Notes: a model not told the origin generated them from the letters alone. Shown: positions 10,301-21,458, counted from the stretch's first letter. The stretch: 26,532 nt of DNA from Oppiella nova (GCA_905397405.1 CAJPVJ010000283.1:2764-29295), one strand, 5' to 3'. Numbers and translations: made by a program.

Positions 10301-12674
10301 GTTGTCAGTCATATTATTATTATTATTATTTGATTATCTTTTTACACAAAAAAACAAATACTAATAATAAACTGATTCTTAATCTACACTTTAGCCTCAT
10401 TTCAATAAATATTTAAATTATTAGTAATAAATCTAAAATAATTCTCATATCACAAAAAAATTGACAATTAGAGACAATGTGATATGGCGTTATCACAATT
10501 GTATTGGTATTAAAAGGTTAAAAACATTTGTTGATATCAAATTATATCGAATATGTTTTATTCTGATAATAATGTTTTTAATAATCTAAATACAATTGAA
10601 AATGAGAAAAAGTGTAGATTAAGTTATACCTCAATTTAGTTAGTGCTAAAAAATTACGGTACTCAAATTTTAACTGTTGATTGAAACCCTTAACAATAGA
10701 TTGAAATATTACATTTAGTATATCATCTAGTACATTTAGTATACACTGTAATAATAATAGATATTTATTCCTAATATATAGAGAGCTTTGAGATTCTCTT
10801 TGAAATTTCTTCAATCTTTTTGTCTGTTTATTCGTTAGTAATAAATAATTTATAAGTTTTATGACTAGAAAATCAATAAAAGTTTCTTTTTCAGTACGAA
10901 TGTTAGAAGTTTTTAATATAATAAATAGACAGTAATTTAATGACATATTTTAATACAAGAAAAGTTTAACATTTCAATAATAATATTATTATTAATATTT
11001 GTTGTTATTTATTAAATATTTTCTCATTATTTCAGTTAATATTCTTTAAGTAAGACTTTTCACAAAAATTGTTTTATTGAAAAGATTTTTAGAAATCAAT
11101 TTCTAACATAATTATAATATGTAAGCAATTGAATGATACGGTTATGTGATATGACATGTGACTAGTGTTTTGTTGTTATATAATCTTTAAATCATTATTA
11201 ACTGTTGCCAACACTCAAGAAATTCAAGTATTTATTATATAACTATTGTTTTGATATGTGCTTTGGTCTCAAATCTGCATTCAAAGCAAACAATAAGAGG
11301 AATGTATGACTAAATCGCAATCAAATGTATACTAAATATAAATATTAAATAATAGGTAATCGTAATGATTATGTCAAACAATTTGGTACAACTTTGGTCT
11401 AACTAGCCTTATATGCCTATACAGTAGCACTGTATGCAAGCAATAGTACAAATACATGACTATATGTGCAATTTGTGTGCAATTTGTGTGCAATCCATAC
11501 ATTGAAATATGTGCTCATCAGTGGGTGCTTTCAATTAGATATTTTTGGCCTAAAAGTGGTTGAATTGATTTGAAATATTTCTTACATAATTGTAATACTG
11601 ATTACACGCCAACAATATAATGCATAGATTTATGTATAACTTATAAGTAAAATGTATGTAATGTTAGCTAAATGTATGATAAGAGAAGGCATTTTTGTTC
11701 GTTTATATCATGTGATTCATAATAAGAATAATAATAATAAATGTAAAAATAATATTCATAATAAAGTAATAATGAGTGACTTAATGGATATTTTCATATA
11801 TACGATATATTACAAAATAATTGTCCACTTAAGAGAAATATATGAGAAAATGTGCACTAAATCTATGTGGAAATGTAGACTAAATAAGAATAATCATAAG
11901 AATTGTCAATAAAAATGAGAAATGAATGGATTATAAGCACAATTACAGTATCAATGGGTCCAATCAGACAAAATCGGATTCATTTCCAATGATATGAGTG
12001 ACGACTAGTGCTCACTCATCGATAAATTTTTAAAAATTTCAATTTGACTTAAAAATACATTTTTGAAATCAAAAGGTTTTCTATATATGTCATAAATATT
12101 ATATCATATAATACTGTATAAACATGGGAACGACTAGTAATACTGTGTTTTGAATCGGGATTTGACTTAAAATTTGTTTTTCTATAAATTATATTATGTT
12201 TTTTGTTTTCATACACATTATTATAACAATTTGTTTCAACAAACAGTTATAAGATATCTCTTAAAAATTTTTCCCTAAAATGACTGGAATTCATAAATTT
12301 GTATTCAATTACAAGATGTCAATGGATTTGAAGGCACGACTTCTCCCTATTGAACCAATTTCTTCAAAATATCAGCGAAAATGAGTTTTCAGTTCTTTCT
12401 CTTCGCACTCAAACTTATCGTTCAGTAGTTTTGTGTCACAAATAATAAGGTTTCGTTCAAATAATGATAATAACATTCAATTATTATAGACTATTATAAT
12501 ATAACCGCTGAATAATTAATTTAAATGTGAAAAAGCAGCCAAATTGAGACTAAAACGGTTTCGGACGGACGCTATTCAATGCCATCTTCTATATTCATTT
12601 GTTGTGTTTATATTATTACATATTATATTACATTTCATATATTATTGATGACTATTTTCAAGCAAACGATTGTC

Positions 12675-12854
12675 TCATTCCAGTTGTTCCAAGAAGTTTG
12701 GAGACTTGAAATACTCGGGAACGTTGTCGTCGAGTCTGGCGATCACTTTATAAATGGCTTTCTTCCACGACTGCTCCGAGTCTTTGCCCGATTGGACCGC
12801 TTTGAAGAACTCCCTCAGAGTCTGTTCGCTCACATAACGGAAGTTTTCCGGGAC
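12675..12854 (-). CDS. pros: prospero exon 4 (Prospero domain, C-terminus)
   Basis: Acceptor gattcttag|GTC after a 134-bp intron. It encodes [17 protein letters not shown], then [15 protein letters not shown] and the terminal [15 protein letters not shown], followed by TGA. The last nine residues are nearly invariant in arthropod Prospero. Confidence 0.97.
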   Translation of the reverse strand, partial: VPENFRYVSEQTLREFFKAVQSGKDSEQSWKKAIYKVIARLDDNVPEYFKSPNFLEQLE

Positions 12855-15314
12855 CTAAGAATCCATACAAATGTACATTTCATTAGTCATTAAGTAAATA
12901 AACTTTGCAAATGTAAAGAATTTTTGAAAAACACATTAAACACAGTGTTTGTGTTGAGCTGTAATTCAATGCTATGTTTATGACTTACATCGATATGATT
13001 ATTGCGATTGTAGTGGAGATTAAGGACTCGGAGGAGTTCGGAGTCGTGGCTAACATGTAGTTCCTCAGAGTTCTTGATGCCTTCGCTGAGGGCCTGTCGC
13101 GCATACTTCTCCATTTGGATGTAATAAAACTCTCTGTTTATACATAAAATACAAGAATATTAGAGATTAGAGAATAACAAATAAATTACTGACATTTATA
13201 TACAGTGTAAGGAATATTTAGTAGTAATAATAAATGATTTTAAGGTGTTTTACATGAAAAGAGGGAATATTATACATCGTATAATCAAAATCACTATTAG
13301 TTTTGTTAAATATGATTGTTGTGTTTATTAAAAGCCATTTATTAAATGACGAGATATTAAACGAATAGAAAGAGTTATGTCTAATAATTAACTGTTTATC
13401 AAAGGTTTGTAACTCTATTAAAGGGGACGGATATTATACTAATATTATGGCTATAAGTTGTAAATGAATCGACTAAATGGTTAGGAATGACCCGAAGAGG
13501 AAATACATTCTGCAAACTATTAGCTCGTTGTTTGCAATGGTGTTCACAAAATAGTCGTATCTTTTATCTTCAGTAGTAGTCTTGTGTCGTATCATTGGTT
13601 TCATTACAAAGGATTCACTAATTAATCAAATCTCATTAAAGAAAGGGTCCGACACTGCCTACCAGTGCTGTCATATACATCGATATCAAGTCATACAGCG
13701 ATCTACAGCGCTGTTCTGTATAGTTGGGATCCGTTAGGCCGACGGATGCCTTATTGGGAGCATTTGTGTTATACTTTTGTAATGATATTATACATAACTA
13801 TTACATTGAATAACGTAGACTCAAATCGCGGCCAAAAATAATTTAAATAGAAATCAATGGTTTATTTCATGGAATCTATTGTTTCATTGAGCGCCCATTC
13901 AATGCAATTGTAGGGAAATTTGAAAGCAATCTCTGCTTATAATGGAGTGTAAGTTTGCAAAAGGCATGAAAGCGCTGGTAAGTGAGTGTTTCTCTCTCAC
14001 AATAAGTCTCTTATCTAACAAACATTTTTAAATCCTAAGAAAAAGCAGATAATAATGGGAGGAATGCATTAGACAAAGGGATTAGAGATGAGAGATAATA
14101 TGCATAATGAAAGTTAACTTCATATGCGCTCAACATTAGCCAATATTAGTGAGTGGCACTGTTAGCTAACAGTACAGCTATAATGTGTGAGCCTTTGCCA
14201 ACACTTTAATGGTTAAGGAATAGATGAATAGATGAGGTGACGATTGGAACAGTACTCTAACATACGAGTGCACTGTTAGACAATATATTACATGTATTAT
14301 GCGATTATTATTCACTACTTTCTTATTACACTTTTATATTGTCCTTCACTAATAATGAGAGGCTGTGCTCTGCAATGCCTGTGCGATGTCTATGCTATGC
14401 CTATGCTATGGCTAATGTGCATTAATACTGATAAGAGATGCCAAAAGGCTTATGAGGCAACTAATGAGTTGACGCACCTGATTAGTGATGATTTAAAACA
14501 TAGACATAGGCATCAGCCCATACAGCATACATGCCATACTGCATGCTGCACAAAAAGTAATCATTTGTCAAAAATCAAGTCAAATGAATGGTATAACAAA
14601 ACATAGAAGAGGTCGTTTCATCGACTGTTTCTCGAATATATTATTGACATCATATTGTGTTCATAAATAAACTATTATATGAATAAAGTTGTGGCTATTG
14701 TTTCCAATTTCCTTGTATTAGCAACTCTTGCATTGTATGGCTATTCTGTGTGTTTGTCTCATTTGGCAAACTCTGCCACAAATATATTAAACTCAATCCA
14801 TTGCCGACATCCAAGTGCTGATCGCACACCTGGCCTTTGGAGCTAAGCAGAGCATATCAAGCAATTCAGTGCCAAATATATGTATATTTAAGTTTGATAT
14901 TACTGTACAGTATTGCAGACAAGAGATAGAATATATTTGGAGTATAGACACAAAAATACTTAATACAGCACAGGGAGGACAGGCACAGGCACTACAGGCA
15001 CAGGCACTACAGCACAGCATCCCGTTTATTCATCGCTCGGATATTGAGTTTTGTTTCTCAACCTCTAGACCGTAACCGAGTGCTCAGTGCCAGCACTGGT
15101 AGAGTACGTGAAAGTTTCATATCTCCATCGCATTAAGGGCTAGACTTCCCCTTTGGCTCGTTATTGAACTAATAGGACATGCATTGCAATATTGGGTCAA
15201 TACATCCTGATTAGCACAGGACTCATAGAGTATAGTACAGATACATTGCATTATACCGTAGTACAGTACACAGCTGCTTTTATTTTAAAGAGACATTGCG
15301 TTTACTTTTCTCAG

Positions 15315-15357
<43 letters not shown>

Positions 15358-18300
15358 ATGCGTGAAACGCCCGACAAATAACACTAAAACTCAAACTTTT
15401 GTCACACAATAGTCATCCGCTCAACAAAAAAATGTCATTTTTGTGATTATTATGACTTGTGATGCAAGAGTAGAATACCTTAGTTTTAGTGTATGTGTTG
15501 TTTGGCTATGTTTGGCCTGTTTTAGTCGGATATCCGTACCTCTTCATGACTTTGCTCTGCCTCTGCCTTACATTATAAGAGTACACAAACACTACTCTAT
15601 CCATACTTTTTGCATAAAAAAGCGCTCAAACTATTTAAAGCAATACCTCTTTTCCCTCTTTTTATATGGAATTTAAACTATTCATAGAATGCATTCAAAG
15701 TACTCGTCATTTCTCATTAGTGAACATCCGTTTAATTTAATACAATCTGTCGCTCAATCATCAAAACTCTTCTCAATATTAAGACTACACTAAAAAACTA
15801 GCGAACTGTCCCTCGCATGCATTCATATGCAAAATGCACACACATTTAAAACAATAGTCCACTTAATTACTAGTTACCAAATGAATTAAAACAAAGCAAA
15901 CAAAACTCACCTAAAGTTGGAAAACCATTTGACGAGTTGTGCCGTATTATTCTTATTGAACTTAATGTCCGGGAAAAACATCTTCAGTATCGCAGAGCTC
16001 GGGTACCGCACGAAGAAGAACATGAGTTTGGCTTTCCTCAGATGCATTGGCGTCAGAGTACTGGTGTGCACAGGAGTTAAGGAGGCAAAGGATCACAATT
16101 TTTTTCATATTTATATTTATATCTAATTCATGGTTTAAATTTATAGCATTTTTCATAAATACATAACAATTCTGTACGAAAGCTTTCGATAGTATACTTT
16201 ATGTCAATATTTAAAGAAAATTAGTTTTTCTCATTTGTTTGACTACAAGTTTATAAAGTGAACTAAATATCTAAATATTTCTCTAATGGTGGGGAAAACC
16301 ACTGAAATAGTATCTTAAAAAGGAAATGTATTGACTTTAAGCTGAGAATTAGTTATTTATAAATAGCTGTAAATTGAAATTGTTATGCATTCATATAAAA
16401 CACTAGTGTTTGCATTCGCTGTAAGACTACAGAATAGCTGTAGTTATAGCAAAAGAAAACTTGCTTTTTTGTATGAAAAATGTTTTGAACGGAAAAGGAT
16501 ATCATAGGCATAGATGGGTCGTACACTTGAGTTTCGTTGGTTTCAGATCCTTCGTTGCCATTGTCTGAACCACCCCTTCCGTACTGGAGGGATGGCATGA
16601 CAGTCGCTGGGTATCCATGCAGAGAGTCGGGCGACGCCCGGCTGGCGGCCAACATATGCAAGTGATGGGCGGCGGCCGCGTGTGCGACGGCTGACACCAC
16701 CGCCGAGTGACTCTTGCCATCGCGGTTGAGATCCGAGTCATCGCCGAACAGACTGAGCCGCGGGTGCTCTCCGAACGGGAAGTTCGCGCCACCGAACAGA
16801 TCGGTCTGATGAAGACTGGGATTAGGTATGGCCACCGATGTGGGCAAAGACACGGGCACTAGAGGTGGTGGTGGCTGTGAGGGGCCGTGACTTTGATAGT
16901 TCATGGAATTGGGCGGCGATACGGAAGAGGCCTCTCGGTTGCAGACAAGCATCGAGTCCTGGCCTAAGAGTCGGCTCACAGTCCGCGGCGTAATCCTAGT
17001 GTCCGTCACTTTATGGCGCTTTCGTTTGGGCGCCACCACTAACGCCATGGCCTCTGTCTGTTCGGGAAGGGGTTCGTCGGGGGATCGGCCGAAGAGATGA
17101 GAGTTGGAGTGGCCGTTGGTGTTCATCGGAATGTTATGGATATCTCTATTGCTATAATTGTTTGATTGATCGCTGCGTTGGCTTAAACTCGAAGCAATGC
17201 TATTGAAATGATGGGCCAGAGCTGATGGAATGAGGGCCGGCTGTTGAGGCATCTGTGCGCCTACCGGTGCCACATTAGGCATGTAAAAGGGAGACTTGAA
17301 GTTCGGCGTCGGGAATGAGAAGGGCGTCGGTCGGGGCGCGGGTGCCGTCTCTGTCGGAAGACTGAAAGGACTGCCACGAGAGGAGTGACCGTTTAGGTTA
17401 GTCTTCATAGCGTTGCCTATATTTGCGGCCCCAATGGCAGCCCCCCTATCGATCACTTTAGTTCGCGGAGACTTTGAGTCCAACATTTGGGACAAAATCG
17501 TGATTTCATTCTTGGATTCGTTTGAATCGAAATTCAATTTCTGATTTGTTGGTCGTTTTGTCAGAAACTTAGCGAAAGTCGTGTCAATTATTTGCATAAC
17601 AGAGCTCTGAATATCAGTCTTAAGTGAGTCTATTAGCCAATCCATGTCTGTCGTAGGGGCCGGTGTGGAGGACAGGGAGCCAGCGGTGCGCACAATGCAG
17701 GACTGGCGGTCAGAGCGCCGGGCGATCTTCTCCTGCTCTGAGATGAGACGTCTGGCTTCGTCCAGAAAATGCGAGGCATCGCCGGCGCCGGTGTTTGGGT
17801 TATGGGCGGTGGGCGTCGCGTTCGCACTCATGTCTCGGTTCGTCATTTCACTCATTTGCGACACCGGAGTGGTCGGCCCCTTGTCGGACGCCATTTCCTC
17901 CATCTCTGTGTCGCACTCATCTTCGGCCGATATAGCAGTCGTCAGATTGACGGGACTGGAGGTGAGAGACAACTGCTTCTGGTGTGCCTGCAATTGCTGC
18001 GCTTCGAAGAGCTCCACATACCTCTGTCTCATAGCAATCAGCTGTGATTGCATGTCCTCCAACTGACGGCGCAAGTCATCCCTGTTCTCGGTCTTCGCTC
18101 GTTTGGCAGACAAATCAATTTGAGAGACAATATCCTCGTCGTCGTCCTCTTCGTCGGCCAAGTACTCGACCTCTTCGTCCTCATCGGGCGGTCCGTTGAG
18201 TTTGCTTTGCTGGGGCTGATAGAGCTTCCGCTTCTTACACCCGTTGACCGACACATTCATGGCGTCTCCATTGCCTCCTTTGAGGCCTCCCAGTGAGGGC

Positions 18301-19250
18301 CCATTGCCTCCTAACAACATATTGGACACAATGTTCTCAACTCTGGCTCTCTTGACGTCGATGGCTGAGCCACTGTTGCTGTTGTGAGTGTTGGGACGGT
18401 TGGATTGGGCCGATGCTGTAGGAGAGGGCGATCGCGAAGATTCGTGAAGTGACTTATCTTTGATGGGAGAACTCTGATCAGTGCTGTTGATGATGTGATC
18501 CATGCCTTCGTCATCTCTGCTGTCCGGGCGTTCGCTCTCCTCCTCGTCGAGATCGGACGCATCCGAGCATTGAGAGAGTCCTCCCTCTCCTGCCTTTCCT
18601 CCCTTTCCTACGCCGTTTCCGGAGCTGTTTGGCTGGCTTTGGTTGGAATGGTTTGATTGGTCAGCCTCTCCACTATTCTCAGCAAACTTTCTGCCAGTTT
18701 GGAGAATATCGCGTAACAGATGAGCGCCGGGAGCCGACACTTCGGATAAACTTTTTGATGACAAATAACTGCCACTCGTTTTGAAATTAAACTCTAATTC
18801 GGATGAATGGCTGCTATTATTGTTAATACAATTGGAAGTGTTATTAGTATTGATATTATTATTATTGGTTTCTGTCTTGAGAGTCACAGAATTGAGTCCA
18901 TTAGCGCCTCCGTTCACAAAAGGAGGTGCACTCAGGCCTCCGTTCACTAATTGCATGACAGTCTCCTCGATGACAATCATGTCGTTGGCGTTGGCTTTGG
19001 AGCTGTTATTCTCTGAAGACTTGGCGATGATATCACCGATGAATTTACTATTGGGAGATATGTTGAGACTGTTGCTGTACTGGTGGTACTGGTGGTTGAG
19101 ATAACCTCCTCGTGAGGAGAAGTTGGCAATACTCGCGTAGCTGTTTCTGGGCTCTCCCGCATCCACTCTCTGACGAGTTCTCTTGATTTTACAGCCTTTT
19201 AAAGACTGGTCTGACATGACATCCATAGACGAGTCCTCTTCCGACGACAT
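12675..19250 (-). CDS. pros: Prospero/PROX homeodomain transcription factor (four exons)
   Basis: CDS: complement of 16503..19250, 15911..16065, 12989..13133 and 12675..12854, about 1075 aa, a length usual for insect and chelicerate Prospero. The protein drives neural and glial differentiation as a DNA-binding nuclear factor. Blocks shared with vertebrate PROX1 are a basic [11 protein letters not shown] (residues 23-33), [13 protein letters not shown] (about 178-190), [13 protein letters not shown] (300-312), a short coiled coil [11 protein letters not shown] (394-404), [13 protein letters not shown] (495-507), a hydrophobic block [18 protein letters not shown] (538-555), and [18 protein letters not shown] (730-747) with a basic cluster. 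Residues from about 920 to 1075 form the Homeo-Prospero domain: [17 protein letters not shown], then [16 protein letters not shown], then the Prospero part ending SPNFLEQLE. The start is the ATG at 19250 ([10 protein letters not shown]). The open frame extends 35 codons upstream but has no ATG there. Confidence 0.96.
12989..13133 (-). CDS. pros: prospero exon 3 (homeodomain to Prospero domain)
   Basis: Acceptor ataaacag|A completes the Arg of SNFR; the exon reads [18 protein letters not shown] and continues to [10 protein letters not shown]. Donor ATCGAT|gtaagt, phase 0. Confidence 0.97.
14981..15010. repeat. two-copy 15-bp tandem repeat
   Basis: AGGCACAGGCACTAC occurs twice back to back in prospero intron 2. 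A similar ACAGGCACT string recurs near 20940. Confidence 0.9.
15317..15354. repeat. (TC)n microsatellite in prospero intron 2
   Basis: Nineteen TC units followed by GCAATG. Confidence 0.97.
15911..16065 (-). CDS. pros: prospero exon 2 (first part of homeodomain)
   Basis: It encodes [20 protein letters not shown] and then [20 protein letters not shown] and [11 protein letters not shown]. The donor is TTTAG|gtgagt, phase 2. The three-Phe run after LM differs from the FW or FY forms I recall from flies and vertebrates. Confidence 0.97.
16066..16502 (-). other. pros: U12-type AT-AC intron of prospero (437 bp)
   Basis: The 5' end is ATATCCTTTT, an exact match to the minor-spliceosome donor consensus. 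TCCTTAAC at 16083-16076 matches the U12 branch-point consensus and sits 11 nt from the 3' end, which is AC at 16067-16066. Joining MPM to [15 protein letters not shown] in phase 0 is the only junction that keeps the conserved reading; the nearby GT donors give the wrong phase with the only nearby AG. Confidence 0.9.
16503..19250 (-). CDS. pros: prospero exon 1 (916 codons, regulatory half)
   Basis: A single uninterrupted 2,748-nt coding exon, clearly more GC-rich than its surroundings. It is rich in Asn, Ser, Gly and acidic runs (EEDDDEDIV near 402-410). It ends YDPSMPM, directly before the U12-type donor ATATCCTTTT. Confidence 0.95.
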
Positions 19251-19738
19251 CACGTGATGTCTTCCAAGGCTTACCACTGGACGGAACCACAACGAAGAAT
19301 AATACGACGACTCACTTCTCGCAATTGTGATGCACTCAAGTGTACAGACAATCACAAAACCAAAGGAAAGGCTCTATCCTAGTAAGACATCCCTTCCCCT
19401 CACCCACTGATATGATAGGATCGGATGGGACGGCACTTCTCTTCACTCGGTTAGTAGGCTTTCCAAAGTTATAGCGATTTTAGTAGGCTTTCCAAAGTTT
19501 ATAAGAGTTGTGTCTGAAATATATTAAACAAAAGTCCAGGTGTTAGTAATTGCCTCTGGCACTGGTGTTCATATAATTATGGCTATACTTCGGGCCAACG
19601 CTTTGCATAAAGGCTTATATAATAGAGTGAGAGATGAGATGAGAAATACATTTTCATTGCATCACTGACTAAATGATTTGGGTTTGAGTTCATCTCATAA
19701 ATACTCGATTCGTTACTTTAATGCTAACGTCTGTCTCC
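19251..19738. other. region just upstream of the prospero start codon
   Basis: The first 105 bp above the ATG are open in frame but lack an ATG and are probably 5' UTR. The pyrimidine-rich stretch around 19335-19365 followed by acceptor-like AGs could end a 5' UTR intron. No core promoter could be assigned. Confidence 0.4.
19451..19499. repeat. 20-bp direct repeat, period 29
   Basis: TTAGTAGGCTTTCCAAAGTT occurs at 19451-19470 and again at 19480-19499, identical, about 200 bp above the prospero ATG. Confidence 0.95.
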
Positions 19739-20070
19739 CTCTATGCTATATACAGGCTATGCAATGCATACAGTGCTATGCCATACACACTCTCACACTC
19801 ACATACGGCTCGCAAACACAGCTTAACATTCAATATAAAAAAGAAAGTTAAGATCAGAGCCCAAACCCACCCTCAGAATACACACTACACTCAACACTAC
19901 AGTGTATATTAGAGAGAGACAGAGAGAGAGAGAGAGAGAGTGAGTGATTGGTGTTGGGGTACGGGATGTTCCCAGGATTGCAGTGATTCTTGTAATTCTT
20001 GTGGATGTGAGTGTGAGAGTGTGTATGGCATAGCACTGTATGCATTGCATAGCCTGTATATAGCATAGAG
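19739..20070. repeat. perfect 66-bp inverted repeat A/A' (200-bp spacer)
   Basis: Arms 19739-19804 and 20005-20070 are exact reverse complements. The right arm ends inside a (GA)n tract. The pair could fold into a long hairpin. Arm B of the next inverted repeat lies inside the spacer. Confidence 0.97.
19911..19940. repeat. (GA)n microsatellite, one interruption
   Basis: GA units with a single AC break near 19919-19920; borders arm B. Confidence 0.95.
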
Positions 20071-21132
20071 AGAGAGAGAGAGAGAGAGTGAATATAATGT
20101 AACCGTTAGTGAAATGAACCACAAAAACACGAACTCTTAATATATGACAGAATAATGTAAGAGTGAATGGTATGAGAGGACGATCACAGATGTGAAGCGT
20201 TAAAGTAGTCTAAAATTCGTTGAGAGATGCGGTCCCTTCGCTCATCCCATGCCTGCCATCAATTTTATTATACCATTCAATACTATACACCACTTTTTCA
20301 ATATTAATTTTTTATTGAATAAAATATTCAAATGCTATTCATTTATCTATAAATAGGATGACATATACTTTAAAAATTCTTCGAAACAATAGATAAATAT
20401 TGAAAAAACTTTTTTCTTGATAATAAATATTAGTAATGAATAATTGAATGATTATATAATTCAATGATAAATGTATGCATGATTTCATAACTAACTTAAA
20501 TGAGATGCGATTGAGTGTTAAGAAAGGAAATGCTGTGACAATAGGAGAGTTACAAAGTTTGCATAAATATTATTTCTAGTAAATTGAATTGAAATAACAT
20601 AATAGTGTTGAGCGCCGGATGGAAGTGATATTGATATGATATATTTGGTCTCATTATTGGCTCGAATACAGTGCTAATAAAAAGCACAACATTTTTATTC
20701 CTCCGATAATAAGTTTAAATAAAACAAATTAAATAAACTATAAATCAATTATAAAAAGTTAATTTTCTTGAAAATAGAGATTTGATTGTTTTGTTGTTGT
20801 GTTGTTTAGTGGGGAACGGGAGGCACACATATAAGAAGCGACAGAAACAGGCGAACACTTCCTTCCTTTGAAGAACAATTACGAGTGAAGAAAACGAGGG
20901 AAATGCTAAGTAAGTAGCGGTAGGACTGCAGGCACTACAGGCATACAGGCACTGGTAGCACATAAACAAGAATTTAGTGCTTAGATAAAGGCGAGGGTTG
21001 GCTCGACTCTAAAAGAGCTGTTAAATTTCCTGACGAAGGAAGTGAAAGACAACTGTAGATTACGCCTCAAGAATTACAAGAATCACTGCAATCCTGGGAA
21101 CATCCCGTACCCCAACACCAATCACTCACTCT
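19937..21132. repeat. perfect 65-bp inverted repeat B/B' (1,066-bp spacer)
   Basis: Arms 19937-20001 and 21068-21132 are exact reverse complements. Arm B follows a GA tract and stops three bases before arm A'. Confidence 0.97.
20067..20088. repeat. (AG)n microsatellite
   Basis: Eleven AG units, starting within the end of arm A'. Confidence 0.95.
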
Positions 21133-21423
21133 ATCACTCTCTCATTCTGTCTCTCATTCTGTCTTTTTTATACACACTTTACAATCGATTCTAAGGCAGG
21201 ATATAATGTGTATGTGTTCTCCCACTCCCGACTCAGATATTAAAATTTAGTCAAAACTTAGTTAAACATTCAATACTATGCGACGATTAAACAGTCAAAT
21301 GGCAACTGGAAGTGATGTACAACTTGTGGAGCGATAACACCACCAGAAGAGAGAGAGAGAGAGAGAGAGAGAGAATTGTAAAGTGTGTATAAAAAAGACA
21401 GAATGAGAGACAGAATGAGAGAG

Positions 21424-21431
<8 letters not shown>
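21129..21431. repeat. perfect 57-bp inverted repeat C/C' (189-bp spacer)
   Basis: Arms 21129-21185 and 21375-21431 are exact reverse complements. Arm C overlaps the end of B' by four bases, and GA tracts flank C' on both sides. Confidence 0.97.
21348..21374. repeat. (GA)n microsatellite
   Basis: GA tract ending exactly where arm C' begins. Confidence 0.95.

Positions 21432-21454
<23 letters not shown>
21428..21454. repeat. (GA)n microsatellite
   Basis: GA tract starting within the last bases of arm C'. Confidence 0.95.

Positions 21455-21458
<4 letters not shown>

Larger units (their letters stand above)
6791..12674. other. AT-rich spacer between prospero and the TIL gene
   Basis: A 5.9 kb A+T-rich stretch with no convincing exon. 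It should contain the prospero 3' UTR next to 12674; I could not pick a clear polyadenylation signal there (a TATAAA variant lies at 12607-12612, minus strand). Open frames at 10578-10946 and 11652-11912 have biased, low-complexity translations. Confidence 0.5.
13134..15910 (-). other. pros: prospero intron 2 (2,777 bp)
   Basis: Largest intron of the gene, with ordinary GT-AG ends. It holds a (TC)19 tract, a 15-bp tandem duplication and a block of mixed base composition at about 14780-15290. Small open frames inside it look like chance. Confidence 0.9.

Noticed and set aside
10578-10946. 122-codon minus-strand open frame
   Set aside because: Long for such AT-rich DNA, but the translation is Leu/Ile/Asn/Lys-biased, has no motif or homologue I recognise, and lies between genes without splice support.
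11652-11912. 86-codon plus-strand open frame
   Set aside because: Asn/Lys runs from an AAT-rich stretch; reads as low-complexity chance.
13657-13669. GCCTACCAGTGCT, also at 26074-26086, with partial inverted copies near 15092 and 20949
   Set aside because: A 13-bp exact match is expected by chance a few times in 26 kb; no longer shared flank was seen.
13944-13990. Plus-strand mini-exon [12 protein letters not shown] before gtaagtgagt
   Set aside because: Only 12 codons, inside an intron on the opposite strand; good donors are expected by chance over this length.
14292-14606. 104-codon plus-strand open frame in prospero intron 2
   Set aside because: Cys/His/Thr-rich with repeated ATGCTATGC strings; no family and intronic on the opposite strand.
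14830-14852. GGAGCTAAGCAG, similar to the internal box of 5S rRNA
   Set aside because: The flanking sequence does not align to 5S rRNA, and no tRNA or 5S structure could be drawn.
17633-18562. Several open frames opposite or overlapping prospero exon 1
   Set aside because: They are shadows of the GC-rich prospero coding exon in other frames, with Arg/Pro-biased translations.
19251-19355. N-terminal extension of Prospero by 35 residues
   Set aside because: The open frame continues upstream, but its first codon is GTG and there is no [11 protein letters not shown] at 19250 is the natural start.
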